Assembly: GCF_000004075.3 (NCBI RefSeq)
Contig: NC_026658.2
Location: 15,240,075 to 15,304,074, forward strand
Direction of reading: 5' to 3'
DNA from: Cucumis sativus
Lineage: Eukaryota > Streptophyta > Magnoliopsida > Cucurbitales > Cucurbitaceae
Length of the DNA stretch: 64,000 nucleotides
In this document: positions 9,388 through 21,820 of the stretch, piece by piece
Position numbering within the stretch: the first letter of the stretch is position 1
Layout: each line of letters opens with the position of its first letter
The notes under the pieces: model-generated
Databases searched by the model: none
Told to the model about the DNA's origin: nothing
What the model saw: the letters and a program-made list of their open reading frames with translations, nothing else
Position numbers and translations under genes: made by a program

Positions 9388-11246
9388 ATGGCCTGTGGGC
9401 TTCTGGTTTGGAGCTCAGTTTCCCTTTGCTCTACCTCTTTCCCTGCACTTTCCTTCTCTCTCTCTTCTTCCAGACGTACCCAATTATCAGTCTCCGCCTC
9501 CGTCGAAACCCCCGCCGCCGCCGCTGACGATGCTCAGCAGCTGTCGGTGAGGGAGCGGAGGAAGCTGAGGAACGAGAGAAGAGAGATCAAAACCACCACC
9601 AATTGGAGGGAAGAAGTAGAGGAGAGGCTCTGCAGGAAGCCCAAGAAGGAATTTGCCAATTGGACTGAGAAGCTCAATCTTGATTACCTCGCTAAATTGG
9701 GTCCTCAATGGTGGGTTATGCGTGTTGCTCGTGTTCGAAGCCAAGAAATTGTCGAACGCCTTGCTCGTTGTCTTGCTAGGAACTACCCTGACCTCGATTT
9801 TAAGGTGCAATTTCTTCATTCCACTGTTTGGATTTTGGGTTTGTGGCACAAATTGTATGGATTTTTTTGTGTTGGTTTTGAAATTCATTAACAGAATCCA
9901 ATATATGAAAATCTACTGAGTTTCATTGTTTGAGAACTTGAGGGAATGCTTAAATGTTTCTGTAAACATAAATGTATATGTATATTTCATTAGCTTGATT
10001 ATCTTGCAATGTAGTACTTAGATTGGAGAATAAAGGATTTGAAACAACAGCTAAAAGATTAAATAATGCGGTCGTTTTTTTTCAATTTTACATAAGATGC
10101 CAAAGAAACAAAGGTTTTCTAAAAAGGAATGAAGAAATGGGATTTATTTTTTTAGTTGCTACAAACAGTAGAGACGATAATGTGTATCAACGTCTCAAGT
10201 TCTTCAGTTGATTGCAGATATATTACCCGTCGGTTAAGGAGAAGAGGAAATTAAAGAATGGTACTTACACCGTTACACCAAAAGCTGTTTTTCCTGGATC
10301 TGTATTTATAAGGTGTGTCATGAACAAGGAGATTCATGACTTCATTAGAGAGTGTGATGGAGTTGGAGGCTTTGTTGGTGCCAAGGTCGGAAACACGTGA
10401 GTCTTTATTTTGTTTTCTTCTTTGTAAAATCAGTTGAGCAACTATTTGTTCTCTGGGAACACTCTACTTGAAATTACTTGAGACTCCTGACAGGAAATGA
10501 GAGAACTGCATTGGTCCTTTGGGATTATGTAATTTGTATTTCTTGTAGTCTATAGATTCTGGAGTCTAGGAGGTTATGGCACAGAACTGATTCATAACTT
10601 GATCTGGATTTCAAAACTAGGAATAATTTTAGATTCAAAATTCAGATTTTCATACTACGATCGACAGTAACTTTCATCTGAAATTTTAGATATAGAAGCT
10701 GTATATTTCTCTATGTCAATTATGTGTTCTCAGTCAGTCTGTTGTTCTGATATAGTTTTGGCAATATACAGTAAACGACAGATAAACAAACCAAAGCCAG
10801 TATCCGAAGCTGACATGGAAGCAATTTTCAAAGAGGCAAAGGATGAGCAAGAAAGACACGACCAGGCTTTCCTAGAGAAAGAGCAAGAGGAAGCTCCAAA
10901 TACTAGCGCACTCAAAACTGACTTAGATACAAATGGTACTACTGCTACGAAGCACAAAGGAAGACCCAAAAAAGCTGTTAATACTTTGTCGCCAGGGTCA
11001 ACAGTTCGAGTGGCATCAGGTACTTTTGCAGAATTTGAAGGCTCTCTTAAGAAGCTGAACCGTAAAAGTGGAAAGGTATGTTGTTTTCTTTTAGATGAAG
11101 AGTTTGCTACAAAGAGAATAATTAGAAGAAAGTTGTGTCCTAATTGATTGATTTCCTTCATGCAGGTAACTGTGGGATTTACACTATTTGGGAAGGAAAC
11201 CCTTGTAGATCTTGACATTGGTGATATTATAGTAGAGACAAAATGA
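9388..11246 (+). CDS. pTAC13-like plastid NusG/KOW-domain protein
   Basis: A NusG-type transcription factor expected in the chloroplast nucleoid with the plastid-encoded RNA polymerase; the Arabidopsis relative (pTAC13) came from transcriptionally active chromosome preparations. Four exons: 9388-9804, 10218-10396, 10772-11075 and 11166-11246, giving 326 aa. Residues 1 to ~45 are a Ser/Thr-rich transit-like peptide. A basic, charged segment follows. The NusG N-terminal (NGN) domain starts near residue 105 at GPQWWVMRV and includes the PGSVFIRC strand. An acidic/basic linker comes next, then a KOW domain from ~272 (SPGSTVRVASGTF ... IGDIIVETK) to the end. A likely 3'-UTR intron (11270-11798) follows the stop codon. 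The role in transcript elongation or translation coupling is inferred from the family. Confidence 0.93.
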
Positions 11247-12141
11247 ATGAATTTACTTTCTCAGTCATGGTAAGTAAAGCAATCACAAGACCCATTTATT
11301 TGAGGTTTCTTTCTTCCACTTTGATGCAAAATGTTATAATCAGTCAAAACCCACATCTATTCCATTAAGTTCAAGTGGAAAACAGAAAAGCCATACAAAC
11401 CATTGGTCTTAGTCAATACTTAATCATCACAAGAACTTGCTAGGATCTTGTTTTGGTTTTTCAAATCATTCAAAGCACTGTTGAAATCGTCAATAATAGG
11501 CCTTTATTTGTGATGAATCTTTTCCAAATCACAATAGATTCAGACTTAGTATCATGTCTTCAAGATTTTGACATTGTTTGAGATAGAAGTAAAAGATGTC
11601 ATTGTTTCGTTATGAAGTAACGCTTCTAGTCAACCCTTCCTACTCAATCTTTGTACGAGTTGTAGATTTAAAGAAAAGGAAGATTTTTCCAAGAATATTG
11701 TTTCAAGATTTGAGTTGTTTTTATTCCTTTAGAAAATGCTAATCAGAGCGCCTTTGATAGCTGAGCACTCTTCACTTTACTCTGTCACTGTTTTGCAGTA
11801 AAGTGTGGACGAAACTCATGGAGTTGGAGAATAAGCAAGCAGCTCCAGCTCTCAGCTCTCAAAGCATATTCATGAACCAAAGAACATAAAAGTACTGTTG
11901 CTTGAATTGACAGACAGCCCACGTTGATGAACATGTCCACAAATCAGCTTTGCTTCTTTGAAATTACTCTGCATTCGGAGATTCTTACTGGAAATCAAAT
12001 AGGATCTTGAAGGAATTGGCAGCCAAATGTATTCTTGTTAGACTTTTGAGAAAATTAAACTAGGAAATATCATGATGAAATCATACCTGAGTAGCTCTTG
12101 TAAATTCAAATATCTTTGAAGTCACAAATTCACCATAATTA
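11247..12141. other. 3' UTR of the pTAC13-like gene with a probable UTR intron
   Basis: A donor-like gtaagt at 11270 and an acceptor-like ttttgcag ending at 11798 suggest a 3'-UTR intron. Transcript sequence probably continues to around 12000. No protein-coding signal is seen. Confidence 0.4.
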
Positions 12142-12523
12142 TAGAGGTGTTCAAGATCCGATTCGATCTACCCGTCAAACCGGACCAAACTAAAAAGTTT
12201 GATTTTGGATGTATACCAAGCCAAACCAACTTGTTTGTTTGCTCCAAACCAAAGTGAACTAAATATCTGGTTCAATTATAATACATATATGTATATAAAT
12301 ATGACTTATTTTGTTATTTTGTTTTAACTTTTAACTAATATAAACGGTTTGATTCACTTTTTTTTTTTTTTAATTTTAACCAATTTAAACAGTTGAATTC
12401 TGTTCAGTTTTCACATCCTAATTCAAAACTAAACCAAAATGTTGTTTCAGTAAAAATTATATTTTTGGTGATGTAAGATCCTGTTATTAAGTTGAACTTT
12501 GTCAGTTTTAATGAACACCCCTA
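12142..12523. mobile_element. hAT-type MITE
   Basis: Terminal inverted repeats tagaggtgttca (left) and tgaacacccctac (right) match the 'tagggGTGTTCA' end of non-autonomous hAT elements. The flanks are an imperfect 8-bp target duplication, cataatta and catgattg (6 of 8 identical). The inside is rich in accaaac and gttcagtt-like phrases and has no ORF, as expected of a MITE about 380 bp long. Confidence 0.6.
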
Positions 12524-13360
12524 CATGATTGCCTTAATGGAGGAAAATATTGTATAAAGTAGGTATGTTCTAAATTATTTCCAAAACTGTGTTGATAGCA
12601 TACTAATGTTTGAAACTTTGATTGGTCCTCTATTCAATTTGTACCTGCAAATACTCATTAACTTCTCCAAAACTTCAATAAAATGTAGAGTTTGGATAGA
12701 ATCTGTGGCCTTCCATGGTCCCATCATTTAGTTCAAACCTCCATTGTTTAAAAATGGTAAGAACATAAAAGAAAAATGTTGATAAACAATAGGGATATGA
12801 GGTGCCCAATGGATTACAATTCACATGGGCTGATGTCCCTTTTGCCTCAAAATCTTAATTTAATGTAAACATGTGGGTGTTGTTGTTAAGTCACTACCTC
12901 TCTTGCTTTGCCCCCACATTACAACCTTCACCCTTCTATCCAACATTTTTTTTATAATAACTTCCTCTATTTGATGCTTCCATGGAATCTGAGAGTTATA
13001 AAATGAAGTGATAAGAAAGTATGAGAAGTAGGGGGGTGTGGTTTTATTATAGGACAACTCACTCATTTTATTATGGGACAACTCTTAATGTTGGTATCAA
13101 TCTATGATGTGCCCTCCACACATCTATTATACGAGTAGACCCCATGAAATAGTTGTCTTATTTCCAACCTATGTTTTGTTTCATTTTTATATCAATCACA
13201 AGAAATCTTTTTTAGTTACTTTAGTTCTTTTTTTAAAAAAAAATGTAATCAATTCAACAAACAGGGGACCATACTTCCATTTCCATTTCTTTGTCTTAAA
13301 TTCAAACACTTGTTAGATAGTCGTAAATATAATAATTAGATTTAAAATTTCAGTATATGT
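12524..13360. other. Intergenic, no gene seen
   Basis: AT-rich spacer. Short open frames on both strands here have no recognisable composition or family. Confidence 0.5.
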
Positions 13361-13522
13361 AGCAACATTTTAAACAAATTGCAAATATATCAAAATTTGT
13401 CAAAGTCTATCACTAATAGATCGTGTCGAAAATATTGGTTTATTATTGATAAACTATAAGAGTCTATAAGCAATGAAAATCTATCAATGTTATATTTGCA
13501 ATTTTATTAAAATATTGTTATA
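13361..13522. mobile_element. MITE-like inverted-repeat element, 'tctatcact' family
   Basis: About 160 bp. Roughly 30-bp imperfect terminal inverted repeats contain the exact pair attgcaaatata and tatatttgcaat. The centre has the phrase tctatcactaatagat, which I associate with repeats dispersed in cucurbit genomes. It shares style and core with the element at 45393-45558. Confidence 0.5.
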
Positions 13523-16500
13523 CACTTGATAATAATTGAGTGTATTACCCCGAAAATGTGTTAATATAGAGTTTGTACCCTTAAGTTGTTTTATTAACGT
13601 ATTTAAATATTAGATTCAACGAGAAGAAATGGATTTATGCTTGAAAGTGAGGCCAATTATGTTGATATGAGTTAGATTTCACGTGCCAAGTAGCACCTAA
13701 ATGATATGTGTTCAAGTGCCTTAAAAGTTGACGAGGTAAGAGTGTTAGAAATAATCTCGTTAGTTTTCAAATTTTTAGGTAAGCTAACCTAAATTTAGAA
13801 GTATAAAATGTGTAATTCCATTCCCATGAGTTTCATATTTCCTATGCAAATATTTGAAATCTTACAAAAAAAAAAATTCCAAACAAAAACTATTACTTTT
13901 AGTTTTGATTTTTACTTAATTATATGCAAATAAAATATAAATTAATTGACAATAAATTACTAAAGAAAACTTAAATAGTTAATAAATGAGACCTAACAAT
14001 CAAATTTGGTATGAAATTGAAATATTTATAAAAGAAGAGGGAATGTTTGATATATTTTTTTTCTCGTCTCCTATTCATCTCTATTAGTCTCAACATTTGT
14101 AAATAAAGATTATTAGATGTTTTAGTTATTTTAATTAAAAAAGAATACTTATTTCAATTGGAGAAAAAAAAATAGTAAAGGTAAGATATGTATATATTGA
14201 TTGTTTCAATTAATTTTTATTGGACAATAAAAGTGAGAAAACTTTAATCGTCATGATTACGGAAACTCTTGCATGTCAACTGAGTTATGTTCACTCTAAC
14301 ATTTTAGTCCATTGTTACCTTTAGCCAAAGTACTATCATGGATATGTAGGAAGTTGTTTCAACTATTTGATAATTGTTGTCCATTTACATATATATTGGG
14401 ATCCACTACCATGAATCCTATGGAGAGGACATATTCAATTATATGCAAAGCATTGATTGAAGGCCACACAAACCTCCTAACCAAACCAATAAACATGATC
14501 GATCAAAGTCAGTTTTTCGACAAAATCGACTATTGATCATAGTTAATTTAGTAAATGTACAAATGATCTCGGCATCGATGAGTAATGATTGGTCGGGTTA
14601 GTTTCACTTAAAAATACTTTTTGAAAATTCTTGATTTAAAACTTTCCGAAATCGATCTTGATCGACCGGCTCGGTTTTTGGTCCATCATGCTCACCCATA
14701 CCCATAAATAAATAAAAGAGGTATTTTCCTTCTTTTAAGAATAACAATAAAAACAAAATAAAACATTTGTCAAAAACTTACCATCCATGCAAAATTACTA
14801 CACACAATCTTACAATGAAAGTATAAGTATTTTGTAAAATTATCGTCGATCGTTATCATCTTTGTAATTTTTTGTCTAACAATATAAAAAACTAGTATTT
14901 TAGAGATCATCGTGGGTCACAATTTTTTAACCAGTTACAATAAACTATTATAATTAATTAATCAATATTTAGATATCGAGGTATAATAGTTTATGTTTTT
15001 AATAATATAATACAAAGTTGTTTTAAATCTTCCTTCTCGTTTCTTTTTTATTTGAACTAAAATAGATCAAACATGAATTATTATAACTCATAATAAAATA
15101 GTTTGTGCTAAAAAATAGTTCATCATCACTCACATATTATAATAATGATTGTCTATAATAATCAATTCAACGTGGCTATTTTAATCCACTTACTTGTAAA
15201 ACTTAAAAATTAAAATTTGTCATTCTAAATTTAAATTTTATCAAAAATAAATAAACATAACAACAATGTATAATCGAAACTTTATTACAAAAAGTACTAA
15301 TAAATAATTTTAGAAAACACTAAAACTATAATAGAAAATAAATTTAAGGTTTATGGAAAAAAAAAGGCAAAAACTAAAATTAAACAAAGCATAAAAATTA
15401 AAATTAAACAACTCTACAATACATGAACCTAAATGATATTTTAAACATAAATAAATTTCATGTTAATCTCTTAAATTCTAATAAACACTTATCTCAATGT
15501 GTTCAATATGACTACAAAAATGTGAAGATTTAGTGTTAGGACTTTATAAACAATCCTCCAAAACCAAATTTGTAATTTGGCTTAATTTCTATCTTAACCA
15601 TACTTAAAATAGTTTGGGCAAGTTCAAAATTTGGGTAGACTTAAATAATTTATTGATAGTAACTTACAAACACATAAAAAGAAATTATAGGTATCCAAAT
15701 ATGATTTACGGTGATATTGTATAAAGAATATACCATCTTCCAAGTTCACAAGCTAATGGGACCATGTGTGATATGATCTTTTAAAAGAGATTGCTTTTGA
15801 AAAAGCAGGAAAAAGAAGGTCTAAAAGTATTCTACTTTTTCTTTTTTATTACACCCATTTGGATCCAGAAAATTTAAGCTTCTAATTCTATATTCAACAA
15901 GGTATGAATTTAATTGTGCTCATTTTAGAAAAACAGTATTATTATATAGTTTGGTATCTATGATTTGAATCCAGATTTTATTTGTTGATTCCTGTTGTTT
16001 TGGAATTTTTTTGAATTGAGGCTAATGTCAAATTTATTTTCTATGGTTTAAAAAGTTTTGATTTAGTGTGATAGCTTTTAAGTGGACCCCAGAAAGTATA
16101 AAAACTTAGATTGGAAAGAAAAATCAACAAAATTGATATCAAATGGTCAACAATGCCATAGGAGACGAGGTAGGTGAACAAAAATTATATGATTTCTAAA
16201 GTTTTTAAGGAAAATGAGGAGTGGATAGACTATAGAAAAATATATTTTGTTTTTTTTAATATAATATATATAAAGAATAATTCTTTTTCACAAAAAAGAA
16301 AAAAAAAACAGAAAAACAATTAGTTTTTCTTTGTTTAATTCTTTGAGTAAGCAAAGCACACTATCATATTTCAAAGCTTATCACTTTAATCTAGAAAATA
16401 ATAATTTATAATCTCAATTATGATCATATTATGGTCTCTTGTCTATCATAAAATATAATGAACTAATTGTGTTAAACAAAATCATTTAAAATTGAAAAAT

Positions 16501-17300
16501 TGTCAAAAATAGTAAAAGGGACAGTGTATTGAAAAATCCAGAATTTTGACGTTGGCTTTTTTCAAGAAGAGTAAATATATATTTTTTTATTTTCATAAAA
16601 ACTCTTCTAAAAAATTGTAATTTTGAATATAAATGAGTAAAAATGTAATCCTATCCATAGTACAAAAGGCAGAACAAAGAAGAAAAAAGAAAGAGTATTT
16701 TTTTTGGGGGGGAAAAAGAAAGAAGTGAGAAAATGGCATAATGAGGAAATAATAGAGAGGAAAGGGAATTTGAGGGAAGGAGTAGTAGTTTTGAAGGGCT
16801 TTGTTTGGTAATTTGATAATGCAAGACGACAATTGAAAAGCACGCGCACTGTCGTCCTTCAAATTTTCTATTGTGAAAAGACCGCACATGCCCCTCCTCC
16901 TCCTCTATTCCTGTGCAACGGTCCCCCAATCCGACACGTCGTCCACTATTTCACTTTTTTCCCCCTTTTCTTTCCTTCACCTTCCCCCATTTTATATTTT
17001 CTTCCTACTTTTTGCCATTAAATCATTCCTTCTTTTTCTATTCAAAATACCTTCTGTATCTTACGAAACGTATACAAATATTTAAATTACCATTTTCATC
17101 TCTTTCTCTATCTCTATCTCTATCTATTAAATGCAAAAAAGTATTTAAAATTTATGTGAAACTGGAATAGTTTATTATTCTATACGACTATTGTATTTCT
17201 TTTATTCACACTGTAGATTTATCTTCACCATAGGATGTTTTATTAAAAATAATATAAAATTTACTAGTCTTTATGAAATATACTTCTAATTTAAAGAGGG
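13523..17300. other. Gene-poor AT-rich region
   Basis: No gene is supported. Near 14650-14700 there is a cgaccggctcggtttttggt phrase, probably another repeat relic. A pyrimidine-rich, C-rich stretch lies at 16880-17030. Small hairpin arms gacgaca and tgtcgtc flank a 19-nt loop at about 16824-16856. The short frames at 14312-14536, 16593-16929 and 16833-17170 are low-complexity (Phe/Ser/Pro-rich) and were not called. Confidence 0.45.
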
Positions 17301-17324
17301 GGAGAATGATATTTATAATTACTT

Positions 17325-17480
17325 TTAGTGGTATTAGAGCATGGTACTAGAGCAAATGGTGTAGGACGTTTTTGTGTTCAAACTTCTCCTATTATTATTT
17401 TCTCTCCCGATTAATATTATTTTTCAATTGTTAAGTCTTTTACATATTTGAAGTCGACAAGTGAGAAGGAATTTTAAACT
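17325..17480 (+). repeat. Dispersed repeat with a primer-binding-site-like phrase
   Basis: The phrase tggtattagagc differs at one base from the tRNA-Met primer-binding site of plant LTR retrotransposons (TGGTATCAGAGC). It is followed by gtgttcaaacttct and a tail ending gtcgacaagtgagaagg. I recognise this as a phrase pattern scattered in plant repeats. No LTR pair could be set. Confidence 0.3.
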
Positions 17481-20400
17481 AAACATTATCTTAGGCTATT
17501 AATTACAAGATTTTAAGATGCTTGATAAGGCATATCTTAGCATATTAACAAGATTTTAAGATACTTACTCAAGGTCACGGGTGTTGTTTTAAAAGTCTTC
17601 AAACATAAAAGGTAAAACTAGATAGGGATGCTAATTGGGTTGGAGAGTCAAATCATCAAAGATTTACATTTCACTTGGAGAAGCAAAAAAACAACCAATT
17701 GTAGCTTAAATATTGTAGAGATTGAACATCGAGCTCTAGCTTTAGGAATTTGTGAAGGGATGTGGATTTAAAAGCTTTTGGAAGAACTAAGGATTGAAAC
17801 TCAAAGTTCATTCAAAACATTTTATGACAGTGAAAACAACCGTCAATATAACAGAAAATCATATAAGTTGTGACATAATGAAAAACATATAGAGATCAAT
17901 CAACATTTCATATCTAAGAAGGTTAACAAAAACACATTGAAAAAAATTTATGTTTTGTCTCACTGTCAAATTGTCGGTATTCAAATTCAAGCATGGATTG
18001 TATAATGTATACAAATCGGCTTGAGTGAAAGTATAGATTTGCGTATATATAGTCATTTACAGTTTTTTTTTTAAATTTATTAAATCCTTTCCTTTTATAA
18101 TTAAATTCCTTAGATAGAGTTTTTTTTTTCATAATAAGAGAGAAAATAAAATATTCATTCAAATGCTACAATACTCCTATAATATACTAGAAATTCTTGC
18201 TTGTAAAATAATTATTGAACAGATGAAAACACGTGCATCTTTATGCATCTCATCTATATGTTTAATCATAGTTGTCTTGTCTTACAATAAACTTTTATAC
18301 AAGATAAGCATGCATGACAAGAACAAATAACCATATATTTGTTTGATACTTTAATTTCAAAGAGAGTTTGCTAACCTAGTCATTCTTCCTTTTACGAAAT
18401 CACACTAAATCATGTATTGTTTTGACTATATTTGATCGAGGTAGACTATCTTTCTTCATCATCACTCAAAATTGCACATAAGCATGACTAAGTTTATAAG
18501 GGACGGGATTGATTTAATATCAATTGTAATTAAGACAATAAAATCATATATAACTTTAAACTTACGTGATATTATGTCTATTTTTTTAACATAAACTCTC
18601 ATATATATTTTCTTTTAATTCAATGGTCGTCTCATACCTAATCCAAACCCATCTTAGTTTGCACACCTAACTTAAATTCTATATTTAATTTATTCTTTGT
18701 AAGTTTGTTGCATGATGTTTTTTAAAGCATTAAAAATCATATCATAAAAAATTGAAACTAAGGTATACCTTAAAAGTGCATCTATCATGATGTTAAAAAC
18801 CACTTTTGGCTCAAAATTATCTTCCATAGTAGTTTTAAAAAAAATGCTTTAAAGAATGGAAAATTGAACATCAAATTAACTATTCTTGTAGCCAAGATCA
18901 AGTTGATGATCATATTCCTCCGTAAGAAAAGAAAATAAAGTTGGTCATGTTATTGTACTTTGACATAGACATTTTTTTAATCTAGAAATACGCTCTCTAG
19001 TTATTTCTTATATATATTGCTAAAATCATTCATCCTAAGAATATATGTATTTAATAAGTTTGTTTTTTTAAAACATTAAAAATAAAATAATTTGGACTCT
19101 ATTTTCAAACCAACTCTTGTGTTATTTATTAAATCAAGCTTATAAACACTTCCCTTCTATATATATATATAAGTTTTTTTTTTCACTTTTCGCTAATATT
19201 TTTATAAACCAAACCAATTTGAAAACTAAGACAGGTTGATAACAATTTTTATTTTTAAAATTTAGCTATATTTCTTCCTTATTTTTTACCATGATTTGCA
19301 TATTTTTTTAAGTACAATAGTTAAACTTTTAGTCAAATTCTAAAAATAACCTTTAAAAAAATACTTCTTCCATTAATTTTTAAATTTTAACTTAGATTTT
19401 TAAACTAAAAGCAATTAGAATGTAATTTTTGAAAACGAAACAAAGCTTAATATATATATAGAGAGAGTATTGATAGACATCTTTATTATATTTGAGTGAA
19501 ATTTTGGTTAGAAGGTAAATGTTTCTTAAAGAAATGTGAGAAGAAAATGAAATAAAGTAGCGAACAAAAAGAAAAAATATAAATTGTGACTAAAAAGGAT
19601 AGTGCTTTTAATTAAACTTTTTTTTTTTTTTTGAAAAAAAAGGGAAATAATAATTGAAGAAAAATGTAAGAAGAAATTGAAATGGGGAATGAAAAAGAAA
19701 GAGCATTGGGTGCGTCACCAAAACAAAGTGTCCCCCCATTCATTAATATTATTATTAATAATACATTTAAAAAAGAAGCAAGAAGCGCGTGACTTTACAA
19801 CACTCTCTTTTTCTTTTTTCTGAACAACGGTTAATTATGTTTCCATTATTTCCCAAAATTCCCCTTTCCATTTCCCTCTTTTTTCATATCCCCCCCATCA
19901 TTTTTCCTTTCCTTCTAATTATTTCCCATCTTTCTTTCTATTCATTATTTCCCCTCCCCTCCCCCTCCCCCTACCTTAATCATTCTCTCTCTTTTACTCT
20001 TCACTCCTTTTTTTTTTCTTTTCCTCTTTAACTTACTTCAAACTACCCTTAATTTAAACCTATATTCTATTTTATATATTAAATTAATCTCCAATCATAT
20101 AAACCACTTTTAAATTAGGCTATACTTATAATTTCACATAAACATACATGTGATAATTGAGTTAAGCTCATGTTGGCTATAACCATTTTATTTGATTGTC
20201 ATTATCATTCAATTCCATTTAAAATTAGTTATAAAATCTTTTGAAATATAATAGAAAAATAAGTGAAGGTCGTGAATGAAAAATAGTTCAGTTTTAATTA
20301 AACAAAAATGCTATCATCCATTTTAGTTCTCACTTTACTTAATAGTTTTAAACAAATGTGAATGTGTTATGTATTAATAGTTTTAAAACAAAACTATGCC

Positions 20401-21500
20401 ATGAAATTTAATTGGAAAAGATTTCAAGGTTTTGGTGAGGAAAATTTAGGGGAATTGGGTCACCTTTAAAGCCTAATTACACATGAATTATTAATCACAA
20501 GAGTGTTATTTGCATTTTACGTCAAATTTTAGCAAACCATTCTAACATTGAAAGTGATACATGGTAGCCTTTATTCACATTTAGATGGGTGGGTTATGTT
20601 AGATTAAAATAGCCTAGAGTTTGAGAAAAATCTCCTTTTTTAGGGTTGAATTTGTCACCTATACAAAAATGCTATAAATAAGGACAATGTAGAACTAACT
20701 TTTAAATCAATAGCTTAAACACAAATTGTGCTTAAACTTAGTCACACGACTTCATACATTTAAAATACAATAAAAAAAAAAAATCAACAAGTTTTGGATG
20801 AATATGCTAAAAATAAGTAACCATATTCTAATATATTGAGTTAAGTTTTTGGATCAAATGTTATTTAATGTTCATATTCTAATCTAACATTATATGGCTA
20901 TCTTTCATTCAAATTCATCTATTATCTGTCAACTTTTTCTTGGTTATTTTCGTCTTTGTGTAAATATTTTAACCAAGATAATCAAATATCTTCTTTCCAA
21001 CAAAATGTGATAGGTACAAATTGAATAATTGACATATAAAAAATGTTAAACAATGACCAATTAAATTGTATTACAACTTAACTACCATATTTGGTGAGTG
21101 TTTAGTTGGGTTAGTTTAATCAAACCAAGTTTGGGTTGAAATGACATTCTCTTATACTTCTAAAAACGTTTTTAGAGTAAATACTTTGTATTAATTAGTT
21201 TCAACTAAATTTAATGTTTTAATAACATGTTATGTAAATAATGATGATTTATTGATTTTATAATAAATAAGTAAAAAATAATACTTAATATACTCCGATC
21301 TACATTATCATATAAGATTGTCTTTTTTAACCTAATGTGAAGAAGAGACGAATCTAATCTATTGCATGTAAGTCGATAGTACACCGTTCAGCTATACTTA
21401 TATTGATACACGTAAATGATTTTAGAAGAGTTTGACATGAGGAATTGAACTATAAATTTTATTCTTTGGTTGGTTAAGGGCGAATATTAGAAAATGAAAG
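17481..21500. other. Gene-poor AT-rich region upstream of the lectin gene
   Basis: No gene is supported over about 4 kb. It contains long T runs, short (TA)n tracts (for example near 19160 and 19450) and a pyrimidine-rich block at 19790-20035. The open frame over that block is low-complexity Phe/Pro/Ser and was not called. Confidence 0.45.
19951..19971 (-). other. Putative G-quadruplex on the minus strand (C-rich tract on plus)
   Basis: Four C runs of 4-5 bases separated by single T residues. The complementary strand can form a compact four-tetrad G-quadruplex with 1-nt loops, and the plus strand a potential i-motif. No gene starts nearby. Confidence 0.5.
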
Positions 21501-21820
21501 GGGGGCATATTTGAAAAGTGAAAAGAAGATGAGGGGCATAGTGGCAAAAAGAATGAAGTTAAAGAGTGCATTTAATTTGCTCAACCTCCGAGCCCACCCA
21601 ACAGCCAATGTCCTATATTCTTTACTTTCTTCTTCAGCTTTCCATCTATCTTCAAACCCTAGTGAACCAAAAAATCAATACAAACAACTTGCAGAAATAA
21701 AGAAAAGGCAAAAGCTTCATTCTCAGTTGAGGAACATGTTTTTACTCCACAATCCAAAGCAACCGCACTAATCTCCTTATCCCACAAATCATCTCCTTCA
21801 ACTTCTTACACACTTCATCC

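Noticed and set aside
14312-14536. 74-codon open frame in the gene desert
   Set aside because: No recognisable family, no promoter or polyadenylation signals, and AT-rich codon use like the flanks.
16593-17170. Several overlapping open frames on both strands
   Set aside because: Low-complexity Phe/Ser/Pro-rich translations of pyrimidine or purine tracts.
21511-21771. 86-codon frame just upstream of the lectin gene
   Set aside because: It lies in the probable 5' leader and has no family character. At most it is an upstream ORF, without supporting evidence.
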